From: Oricola cellulosilytica
GTDB lineage: Bacteria; Pseudomonadota; Alphaproteobacteria; Rhizobiales; Rhizobiaceae
Assembly (NCBI RefSeq): GCF_019966575.1
Contig: NZ_JAINFK010000004.1
Coordinates: 420,867 to 484,866 of the forward strand
DNA: 64,000 nucleotides
Reading direction: 5' to 3'
Below are positions 57,282 through 64,000 of this stretch, piece by piece. The notes beneath the pieces were generated by a model. The model saw nothing but the letters and a program-made list of their open reading frames with translations, searched no databases and was not told the DNA's origin. A program made the translations under genes and the position numbers. Numbering within the stretch: the stretch's first letter is position 1; every line of letters begins with the position of its first letter.

Positions 57282-58073
57282 ATGGCACTCGACGGAAAAA
57301 TTGCCGTTGTGACCGGCGCTGCACGAGGCATCGGTTACGCGATCGCGAAACGCTTGCTTCAAGATGGCGCGAAAATCGCCCTCGCCGATACCGATGAGAA
57401 GAAAGGCAAACTTTCCGAAAAAGAACTCTCACAATTCGGGGAGGTCCGATATTTCCCGGTAGACGTGGGAGATCGCCTGAGCGTTCACAATCTGATGGCT
57501 TCGACCCTCGATGAGTTCGGCGACATCGACATCCTCGTAAATAATGCCGGCATCGTCCACGGCGAGGACTTTCTCAACATCTCGGAAGAGAATTTCGACC
57601 GTGTCATGAGGGTTAATCTGAAGGGGGCGTTCTTATGCGGACAGGCCGCCGCCAAGATGATGGTCGAGAAGATCAATAATGGCGGACCGGCCGGTACGAT
57701 CATCAACATGTCGTCTATAAACGGTACCGTCGCCATCCCGAACCAGGTCCCCTACTGCGTCTCGAAAGGAGGGCTGGATCAGCTCACAAAAGTGATGGCA
57801 TTGTCGCTAGCACCTTATGGAATCACGGTAAACGCAGTCGGACCAGGCTCGATTATGACGGAAATGCTCGCTTCGGTGAACGACGATCCTGCCGCGCGCG
57901 ACCGGATCCTGTCACGCACACCGCTACTGCGGATCGGCGAACCGTCGGAGATCGCTTCCGTGGTTTCCTTCCTAGCATCCAGAGACGCCAGCTACATCAC
58001 GGGACAGACGATACATGCGGACGGCGGCAGGCTGGCACTGAACTACGTCGTGCAAGTGCCCGAAACGAGTTGA
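57282..58073 (+). CDS. Short-chain dehydrogenase/reductase
   Basis: 263-aa classical SDR. NAD(P)-binding TGAARGIGYAIAKRL (~12-26), NNAGIVHGE, catalytic Ser in INMSSINGTV and Tyr-Lys in YCVSKGG, then PGSIMTEM. The C-terminal ITGQTIHADGGRLALN is standard. RBS GGAGGGAG. The substrate (a sugar, polyol or oxoacyl compound) cannot be told. Confidence 0.9.
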   Translation: MALDGKIAVVTGAARGIGYAIAKRLLQDGAKIALADTDEKKGKLSEKELSQFGEVRYFPVDVGDRLSVHNLMASTLDEFGDIDILVNNAGIVHGEDFLNISEENFDRVMRVNLKGAFLCGQAAAKMMVEKINNGGPAGTIINMSSINGTVAIPNQVPYCVSKGGLDQLTKVMALSLAPYGITVNAVGPGSIMTEMLASVNDDPAARDRILSRTPLLRIGEPSEIASVVSFLASRDASYITGQTIHADGGRLALNYVVQVPETS

Positions 58074-58145
58074 TCACTCCTGACACGATGGTGTCAGGAT
58101 GGCTGTGCGACATTGCGGATATCGCCAAACATCAAGGAGTCTCCC

Positions 58146-58523
58146 ATGTCCAATCAACCCTACAATGCTGCGGTCTGGTTCGAGATCCCGGTCAAGGATC
58201 TCGACGCGTCAAAGCGCTTCTACGAAGAAATTTTGTCGATCTCGATGACGCGGGACGACAACGGCCCGAACCCGATGGTCATGTTCACGCATTCGCAAGA
58301 TGCCGGGGTTTCGGGTCACCTCTATGAGGGTAATCCGGCCAGCGAGGGAACGGGAAGCACCATTCATCTTCGGGCCAGCGAACCGTTGACGGCCGTGATG
58401 GGGCGAGTCCGTGCATCCGGTGGAGAAATCGTCTCGCCGGTGATCGAGATTCCGAGCGGCAGCTTCGTATACGCTCGCGACCCGGATGGAAATTCTATCG
58501 GGCTATTCAACTACTCTGCCTGA
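58146..58523 (+). CDS. VOC-family (glyoxalase-like) protein
   Basis: 125 aa with two beta-alpha-beta-beta-beta units: AAVWFEIPVKDLDASKRFYE at the start and FVYARDPDGNSIGLFNYSA at the end. RBS AAGGAG. The metal-ligand pattern is incomplete by eye, so activity is unclear. It ends four bases before the YafY regulator gene, a common pairing in which the regulator controls the VOC protein. Confidence 0.88.
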   Translation: MSNQPYNAAVWFEIPVKDLDASKRFYEEILSISMTRDDNGPNPMVMFTHSQDAGVSGHLYEGNPASEGTGSTIHLRASEPLTAVMGRVRASGGEIVSPVIEIPSGSFVYARDPDGNSIGLFNYSA

Positions 58524-58527
58524 AATC

Positions 58528-59238
58528 ATGCGACGTGCCGACCGCCTGTTCCAGATCGTCCAGCACCTGCGTGGTGGTCGGCTTGTCACCGCAAGAAAGC
58601 TTTCCGGAATTCTAGAGGTCTCCGAGCGAACGATCTACCGCGACATCGCTGACCTGCAATCAACTGGCGTGCCGATCGACGGCGAAGCAGGCGTCGGTTA
58701 CCTGATGCGCGAAGGCTTCGACCTTCCACCGCTTATGTTCACCCGTGACGAGGTGGTCGCATTGGTGGCGGGGGCCCGGCTGATCAAGGCTTGGGGTGGA
58801 GCGACAATCGCCCGCGCAGCAGAAGAAGCGCTTATCAAGATAGGAGCGGTCCTCCCTGAGGAGGAGCGTGACCGGCTGCGTTCGGTAGAAATCCACGCGC
58901 CGTCATTCATGATGCGCGACGAGGATCGGCATAGGCTGGACCTCATGGAACGCGCGGCGGAAACCCGGCACGTAATCCGCTTCGGTTACGTCGACGGGGA
59001 CGGAAAGGCGACGGAGCGCGCCATTCGCCCGCTCGGCTTGTGGTTCTGGGGCGGTCGATGGACCTGTATTGGCTGGTGTCTTTTGCGAGAAGACTTCCGG
59101 ATGTTCCGCATCGACCGTATCCAATGGGTAGAGTCCACGACTGAGAAATTTGCAGCCGAACGGGGAAAGTCAATCCGTGACTTCTACGCCAGAATGGAGA
59201 AGTCGGGCGATGTCCCGCCCGGCTACGACTGGAACTGA
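58528..59238 (+). CDS. YafY-family transcriptional regulator (HTH-WYL)
   Basis: 236 aa. N-terminal helix-turn-helix (RRADRLFQIVQHLRGGRLVT; KLSGILEVSERTIYRDIADL) and a C-terminal WYL domain (HVIRFGYVDGDGKATERAIR; WFWGGRWTCIGWCLLREDFR). WYL domains bind nucleotides or small ligands. Co-transcribed with the VOC gene; convergent with the trcR-type gene, 34 bases away. Confidence 0.9.
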   Translation: MRRADRLFQIVQHLRGGRLVTARKLSGILEVSERTIYRDIADLQSTGVPIDGEAGVGYLMREGFDLPPLMFTRDEVVALVAGARLIKAWGGATIARAAEEALIKIGAVLPEEERDRLRSVEIHAPSFMMRDEDRHRLDLMERAAETRHVIRFGYVDGDGKATERAIRPLGLWFWGGRWTCIGWCLLREDFRMFRIDRIQWVESTTEKFAAERGKSIRDFYARMEKSGDVPPGYDWN

Positions 59239-59272
59239 TGCGGACACTCCGAAGAGCTTGTCTCGCCCGCGA

Positions 59273-59998
59273 TCAGGAGGTGCTGTCTTCGGCTTCCTCG
59301 TCCTCTTCACTGCCCTTCAGCGATTTCAGCTTCGCGAACACAGCGTCGGCGTCAAGCTCTTCTTCCTCTTCCCGCGGCCTCGTCGGCGTCGACAGGATGT
59401 CGGTTACCGGCATCGTCTCGGTCTCGGAAGCAGGCAGCAGGCTGTCGCTCTGTTCCGAGGGGACATCCGCGGGCCGGGACTTGGCTGCTTTCTGAACTTC
59501 GAAATCCAAGTCTATCTGTGTGCAGAGACCGAGCGCGACCGGATCAATGGGCTGCAAATTGGCAGAGTTCCAGTGTGTGCGGTTTCGGATCTGCTCGATC
59601 GTGTTCTTAGTCGTGCCAACGAGACGCGAAATCTGCGCATCCTTCAACTCAGGGTGATTCCTGACGAGCCACAGGATGGCGTTCGGGCGATCGTGGCGCT
59701 TTGACACCGGCGTATAACGCGGGCCCTTCTTGCGCAATTCCGGGACGACATACTTCGAGTCCGCCAATTTGAGGGCGTGACTCGGGTCCGATTCCGCTTT
59801 TGCGATTTCCTCGCGCGAGAGCTGGCCCGTGCTGACCGGGTCCAGCCCCTTGATGCCCTGCGCCGACTCGCCATCGGCGATTGCCTTGACCTCGAGCGGA
59901 TGGAGCTTGCAGAAATTTGCGATCTGATCGAACGACAGGGCAGTGTTGTCGACGAGCCAGACTGCCGTTGCCTTGGGCATAAGAAGCGTGTTTGCCAT
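59273..59998 (-). CDS. trcR: Cell-cycle transcriptional regulator, TrcR/DUF1013 type
   Basis: 241 aa, starting MANTLLMPKATAVWLVDNTA. The DUF1013 core (QIANFCKLHPLEVKAIADGE, RHDRPNAILWLVRNHPELKD, VGTTKNTIEQIRNRTHWNSA) includes helix-turn-helix-like repeats, and the C-terminal ~60 residues are an acidic tail (EEEEELDADAVF). The family is almost confined to alphaproteobacteria and is annotated as the cell-cycle regulator TrcR. The 159 bases upstream hold no gene. Confidence 0.85.
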   Translation of the reverse strand: MANTLLMPKATAVWLVDNTALSFDQIANFCKLHPLEVKAIADGESAQGIKGLDPVSTGQLSREEIAKAESDPSHALKLADSKYVVPELRKKGPRYTPVSKRHDRPNAILWLVRNHPELKDAQISRLVGTTKNTIEQIRNRTHWNSANLQPIDPVALGLCTQIDLDFEVQKAAKSRPADVPSEQSDSLLPASETETMPVTDILSTPTRPREEEEELDADAVFAKLKSLKGSEEDEEAEDSTS

Positions 59999-60157
59999 TG
60001 AAGATGCCTTCCCTGATCGTCCGCGCCGGGGTCGCGGGCGTGGTATTCACCACTGAATTTTCCGGATAATGGGCGTCCTATACAGCGTCGGAACAGCGAG
60101 TGCAATCACCGGGCGGCAGCAACGTCAATAGCATGCGGCAGCAGCGCGGCGAGGCGG

Positions 60158-62224
60158 TCAGCCGGCCATCAGGGAAAACTCCGCATTTTCTTTCGGGGCA
60201 GATGCATGCCCGCGCACCAGATAGGCCGGAATTTCGGCAGCTTTCATCGGTACGCTGAAATAGTATCCCTGAATGCACCGCGCTCCCGCGGCCCGCAGGA
60301 ACGCCAATTGCCTCTCGGTCTCGACGCCCTCGACCACAATATCGATCCGCAGCTTGGCGCACATGTCGATCATCGCGCGGATAACCTTCTCGGCACTTCC
60401 GCGCTCATCCAGCCGGCGGACGAAGGTGCGGTCGATTTTGATGGTGTCGACGCACAGACGATCGATGTAATCGAAGTTTGTATACCCGACGCCGAAATCG
60501 TCGAGAGCGATTCGTGCGCCAAGCGCGCTCAGTTTCGCAAGCGACGATTTCGCCTGGGCGAAATCAGCCATGACAAGCGTTTCGGTCACTTCGAATTCCA
60601 CCATATGGGCCGGATATCCGCTCGCGGAAACGATCTGGCAAATGTTGTCGATCGCCGCGGAGGAGTCGATATCGCGGGTCGACAGGTTGAACGAAAGCTT
60701 AAAATCACCGTCCCAGGCAGCCGCTGCCGCCAGCGCCTTCCTGAGAAGGATCGGTGTCATCTCTACGATCCTGCCGGTGCGCTCGGCGGCGGCGATGAAG
60801 ACATCCGGCCTTATCTCGCCCAGTTCGGGGCTGTTCCAGCGCGCCAGCGCCTCGAAGCCGACCGTCTTTCCGGAGAGGATGTCGACCTGTGGCTGGTACA
60901 GGACGTACATTTCCCTGTCGGCGTCGCAGTGGCGCAGACAGTGCTCTACCGCGGCGCTGTCGCGGCGCGCCGTTTCGTGCTCGTCGGAATAGATCACCAC
61001 GCCGCTCTGCGTTTCCTTCGCCTGATAGAGCGCGTAGTCGGCCCGTTCGATCAGGTCGCTCTCCGTCAGGATGGTTGCCTGCTCCAAGGCGAAACCCACC
61101 GAGGCGGAAATGGAGATTTGTATTCCGATGATCTCGTAGGGCTGGCTGATCGCGTGTCTAAGGTGTTGCCCCAGTCCCTCGAGGTCTCCGACCTCGGGCG
61201 CGTTTTCAACAAGAACGGCGAATTCGTCGCCGCCAAGGCGCGCGGCAAAACAGCTTTGCCCCCCCGCCACTGCCAGCCTGCGTCCCACCTCGAACAGCAA
61301 CTTGTCACCAACCGCATGGCCGAACTTGTCATTCACGGGCTTGAATCCATCCAGATCAATGATGGCCAGGGCGAACCCGTTGCCCGCGCGGCGCGACCGC
61401 TTCAGATATGATTTGAGTTCACGAAAAAAGTGCCTGCGATTCGGCAGCCCGGTCAGCATGTCGGCGTCGGCCAGACTCTCCGACGAATTACGGAGTTGAT
61501 CCGCAACGATCCGCGCCTGGATCTCTCTTCTGATGGCAGTCCCGGTTAGTTTTGCCATGCAATAGGCGACAAGGGTCCCGGCAATGCCGATGAAAATATG
61601 CTGTCTCAGAGTTTCCGGTCCCGCCTGGTAGGCGAACGATAGCATGGTGAACAGTGGGATGAGGACGGCCACGGCAGCCGTTCTCGCGCTGATGCTCACG
61701 GTCGCGATCACGAGCGCTAGGAAGGTGAAGTAGATCAGCTTGGGCGGCTCGAGGTGCAGGATGTGGTGCGCGACCAGGCTTCCGTGGATCAAGCCAAAAA
61801 CGATCAGCGCGCGCAGTTCGAGTTCTTCATAAGCGAGCTCACGCCGGCGAAACTCGAGGTACATCGAAAGGCACGCAATGGAGGTAATGACGGAGATGCT
61901 GCCCAAAAGGAGAAATCCGACGAAGTTTTCGTCGAAATAATGCGCAACAGTAATGAGTGCGAAATAGAAGGCGGCGGCAGCGAGAACGGCCCGCGAGATC
62001 GGCTGATACGATCGCGCGAGATGGCCCTTCATCTCATCCGTCATCGCAATCGCGCCAGAGGTGCGGGCATCTCGTAAACGGATCGGAAGTCCGGTCCTGT
62101 CCGGCTCCCCGATCAGTTCTCGAACTTCGGCGCTATACGGGTCGCCCCCCGCCCCGTCCATGGTGAGCCGCTTGGCCAGTGAGGCTATCTCGTCCTGTTT
62201 CTTGCTGTTTATCTGGAAAGACAA
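60158..62224 (-). CDS. Membrane GGDEF-EAL c-di-GMP enzyme
   Basis: 688 aa. About six hydrophobic segments between ~75 and 225 (MASE-like, e.g. AAAFYFALITVAHYF, LIYFTFLALVIATVSI) precede GGDEF (RLGGDEFAVLV, ~333) and EAL (VGFEALARWNSPE, ~456; IALDDFGVGYTNFDYI; GVETERQLAFL). Both catalytic signatures are intact. It differs from the protein at 37863-40520 in having an integral membrane sensor rather than CHASE-PAS. Confidence 0.92.
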   Translation of the reverse strand: MSFQINSKKQDEIASLAKRLTMDGAGGDPYSAEVRELIGEPDRTGLPIRLRDARTSGAIAMTDEMKGHLARSYQPISRAVLAAAAFYFALITVAHYFDENFVGFLLLGSISVITSIACLSMYLEFRRRELAYEELELRALIVFGLIHGSLVAHHILHLEPPKLIYFTFLALVIATVSISARTAAVAVLIPLFTMLSFAYQAGPETLRQHIFIGIAGTLVAYCMAKLTGTAIRREIQARIVADQLRNSSESLADADMLTGLPNRRHFFRELKSYLKRSRRAGNGFALAIIDLDGFKPVNDKFGHAVGDKLLFEVGRRLAVAGGQSCFAARLGGDEFAVLVENAPEVGDLEGLGQHLRHAISQPYEIIGIQISISASVGFALEQATILTESDLIERADYALYQAKETQSGVVIYSDEHETARRDSAAVEHCLRHCDADREMYVLYQPQVDILSGKTVGFEALARWNSPELGEIRPDVFIAAAERTGRIVEMTPILLRKALAAAAAWDGDFKLSFNLSTRDIDSSAAIDNICQIVSASGYPAHMVEFEVTETLVMADFAQAKSSLAKLSALGARIALDDFGVGYTNFDYIDRLCVDTIKIDRTFVRRLDERGSAEKVIRAMIDMCAKLRIDIVVEGVETERQLAFLRAAGARCIQGYYFSVPMKAAEIPAYLVRGHASAPKENAEFSLMAG

Positions 62225-62433
62225 GAGAGCCGTCCAAAAGAAGGAACCTCGAAGACATCCGTGCCCGCCGGTACAAGTGTCGCACCATCCCGGTACGGTT
62301 AATGACAGACCGCAGCTTCTCGCACACTAATGATAGTTGTTTGTGAAAGTATTAACGGGGCGCACCAGCGCGACGGCGCTCTGGCGCCACAAGACTTCGA
62401 AGCCGCTGTTGGCAATACACATCCAATTCAATG

Positions 62434-63426
62434 TCACAACCGGTCAGGCCGAAGTGCATCGGGGGGAGGACGGCCGGCCCCGAACGCATCGAAGGATCCG
62501 ATTACCGACTTGGCGATATCGCTCAATGCATGGTCGGTGAGATAGGCCATGTGCGACGTCACGATCACGTTCGGAAATGTAAGCAGCCGGGAAAACGTGT
62601 CGTCCTCCAAGATATCCTCGGAACGGTCGATGTAGAACAGCCCGGCCTCCTCTTCATACACGTCAAGCGCCGCGCCACCGATCGCGCCGGACTTGATCCC
62701 CTCGACCAGTGCCGCAGCATCGATGAGGCCGCCGCGTCCTGTGTTGACAATCAGCACGCCACGCTTGAGCCCCGGGATCATTTCCGCATTGACCAAGTGG
62801 TAGGTTTTCTCTGTCAGCGGAACGTTCAGAGTGACGATGTCGCTGTGACGCGCCAGGTCGGCGATGGAGACGTATTCCGCGATGCCGCGAAGTTCGTTCC
62901 GCTCGATCAGATCGTGATAGATCAGGCGGCAACCGAAACCGGAAAGGGCGCGCAGGACGAGCGCTCCTATTTGCCCGGCGCCGACCACACCGACGGTCTT
63001 GTCGGACAACTGGCTGCCGACAAGGCCGCGCAAATCGAAATCGCATTCGCGGCTGCGAATGTAGGCGCGGTGGATCTTCCTGGTGAGCGTAAGAATGAGG
63101 CCGACAGTGAACTCTGATACCGAGTTCGGCGAGTAGTGGGGGACGCTGGCTACAGCGAATCCGAGTTCCTCCGCAGCGTCGAGATCGATATGGTTATGGC
63201 CCATCGACCGCGTGACGATGATCCGGCATCCCTGGCTCTCCAGCGTGGAGAGGACGGCGCGGTCGGCCGTGTCGTTGACCGAGATGCACACGCCCGCCGA
63301 GTCGCCTGCGAGCGCCACCGTGCGCTCGCTCAGGAGCTCGGGTTCGAAGGCGATGGAATGTGGATGATCGATGCGGTTGAAGGATTCGCGATCGTAGGAT
63401 CGCGCGCTGAACATGGTTATCTTCAC
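62434..63426 (-). CDS. D-2-hydroxyacid dehydrogenase, D-lactate dehydrogenase-like
   Basis: 330 aa. Rossmann motif VGVVGAGQIGALVLRAL (~145-161), catalytic Arg in IVNTGRGGLIDAAALV (~235), Glu in YEEEAGLFYID and His in VTSHMAYLT. The Y-E-E-E-x-G-L-F block fits fermentative D-lactate dehydrogenases (LdhA type), which reduce pyruvate with NADH. Start is a GTG at 63426 with GGGGAAAA upstream. The gene lies next to the terminal repeat region and has no operon partner in the window. Confidence 0.88.
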   Translation of the reverse strand: MKITMFSARSYDRESFNRIDHPHSIAFEPELLSERTVALAGDSAGVCISVNDTADRAVLSTLESQGCRIIVTRSMGHNHIDLDAAEELGFAVASVPHYSPNSVSEFTVGLILTLTRKIHRAYIRSRECDFDLRGLVGSQLSDKTVGVVGAGQIGALVLRALSGFGCRLIYHDLIERNELRGIAEYVSIADLARHSDIVTLNVPLTEKTYHLVNAEMIPGLKRGVLIVNTGRGGLIDAAALVEGIKSGAIGGAALDVYEEEAGLFYIDRSEDILEDDTFSRLLTFPNVIVTSHMAYLTDHALSDIAKSVIGSFDAFGAGRPPPDALRPDRL

Positions 63427-63571
63427 GATTTTCCCCGTCAGGCTGCCATCATGATCTCGCGCTGCAATCCGAATTATCTCTTTTCACAAAGGCATTGCAA
63501 TTTGTAGCGGGTGAAGAGCCTAGTTCCTCTTTTCCTCATAGGCGCCGGACCGGGTCCTTTGTCCCGCCGAG

Positions 63572-63649
63572 TTGTCAGTCCCGCCCTTGAGCGTCGCTTT
63601 CTTCTTTCGTAAGCGGCAAGCCGCTATCCGTACCTTCGCTGGCGGGTCC
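63572..63649. repeat. Dispersed intergenic repeat, copy A (degenerate)
   Basis: The unit gtcccgcccttgagcg at its left end and tcgctggcgggtcc (63636-63649) at its right end match the two conserved cores of copies B (63927-64000) and C (49411-49535, inverted). The middle differs and contains the palindrome agcggcaagccgct. The 145 bases between the dehydrogenase start and this copy hold its promoter region and nothing else I can identify. Confidence 0.6.
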
Positions 63650-63702
63650 TTGGGCCCTCTTTCCCTCCTCACTAGGCGCGCCGATCGCACGGCCCCCTCT
63701 CC

Positions 63703-63736
63703 GTCGCTTAGCGACACCTCTCCCCCACGCCGTGGG
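63703..63736. repeat. REP-like palindromes (gtcgc-tta-gcgac; cccac-gcc-gtggg)
   Basis: Two short palindromes, gtcgc/gcgac (63703-63715) and cccac/gtggg (63724-63736), separated by acctctcc. Sequences of this cctctcc-palindrome-cctctccccc style are common intergenic repeats in alphaproteobacteria. Confidence 0.5.
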
Positions 63737-63769
63737 AGCGACGAAGGGCGCTGTGCCCTGTACTCCCCT

Positions 63770-63853
63770 CGTCATCCTCGGGCTTGACCCGAGGATCCAC
63801 GGCTACACGGCGCTTTCGGTCCATGGATCCTCGGGTCAAGCCCGAGGATGACG
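63770..63853. repeat. 30-bp perfect inverted repeat
   Basis: Arms 63770-63799 and 63824-63853 are perfect reverse complements over 30 bases with a 24-base spacer. Each arm itself contains the imperfect palindrome cctcgggcttgacccgagg, a motif I know as a frequent intergenic repeat in Rhizobiales and other alphaproteobacteria. As RNA it would make a very stable stem on either strand. Confidence 0.85.
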
Positions 63854-63926
63854 ATGTTGGGTTTGGCTGCGGCGGAAACCTTCATCATTGAGACACACTT
63901 CCTCATCGCCACGCGGAGTCGTTTGT

Positions 63927-64000
63927 CCCGCCCTTAAGCTCCTCATTTCATTCGTCGCTGGCGGGTCCCTGCGGGCGCGCCTCTTGGTTGCCACGCCCCG
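63927..64000. repeat. Dispersed intergenic repeat, copy B (runs off window)
   Basis: Reverse complement of the elements at 49515-49535 (21 of 21) and 49411-49456 (45 of 46), but with the two parts closer together. It reaches the last base of the window, so its outer end is unknown. Confidence 0.75.

Noticed and set aside
1..64000. CRISPR arrays, tRNA/rRNA genes, riboswitches, prophage or complete insertion sequences
   Set aside because: I looked for regularly spaced repeats, cloverleaf 3' ends, conserved aptamer cores, transposase or integrase motifs and saw none I could support.

Overview
The window is about 64 kb of a GC-rich (roughly 60-65% by eye) alphaproteobacterial chromosome. The ruvC-ruvA-ruvB and ybgC-tolQRAB-pal-cpoB-tilS-ftsH-glmM blocks, the 6S RNA between the 5-formyl-THF cyclo-ligase gene and zapA, the DUF4164, DUF6476 and DUF1013 (TrcR-type) proteins and CtrA-type TTAA-N7-TTAA boxes all point to the Hyphomicrobiales (Rhizobiales), probably a free-living relative of the Phyllobacteriaceae/Rhizobiaceae. 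I cannot name a genus. Most of the window is conserved core chromosome.

Layout: 1-6.3 kb holds a minus-strand operon for a polyamine-type ABC importer (ATPase, binding protein, two permeases) ending in a well-supported creatinase gene, so the importer may carry creatine. 6.4-13.6 kb has a DUF6476 protein, an RluD-type pseudouridine synthase, rpoH, the wreck of a penicillin-binding protein gene, an unknown membrane protein, purA and an EamA exporter. 13.7-19.7 kb has serC-serA, a truncated and an intact Omp25/RopB-like barrel gene (each with a perfect CtrA-type box) and glmM. 19.8-29 kb is the ftsH/tilS/cpoB/pal/tolBARQ/ybgC envelope block. 29-34 kb has a secreted GH5 enzyme, the ruv operon and yebC. 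34-40.5 kb has small accessory genes, minCDE (with tandem CtrA-type sites) and a CHASE-PAS-GGDEF-EAL protein. 40.8-43.8 kb has a DJ-1/PfpI protein, a YmdB-type phosphoesterase, 5-FCL, 6S RNA, zapA and DUF4164. 44-52 kb carries tkt-gap, then a methyltransferase/LysR pair and repeat-rich non-coding DNA, then pgk-fba. 52-63.4 kb has an SGNH hydrolase, prpE, three TadG/TadE-like genes, SDR, VOC/YafY, TrcR, a second GGDEF-EAL protein and a D-2-hydroxyacid dehydrogenase. The last 570 bases are non-coding repeats.

The most interesting feature is a 168-aa HEPN-like gene (31356-31862). It sits exactly between ruvA and ruvB, shares 4-nt stop/start overlaps with both, and is clearly poorer in GC (about 49% by hand count) than its neighbours. 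It looks like an acquired gene seamlessly wired into the Holliday-junction operon. Secondary points of interest are the CtrA-type boxes at minC and at two outer-membrane protein genes, the creatine cluster, an unannotated antisense small membrane protein beside the SGNH gene, the PBP pseudogene, and a dispersed repeat family present in three copies.
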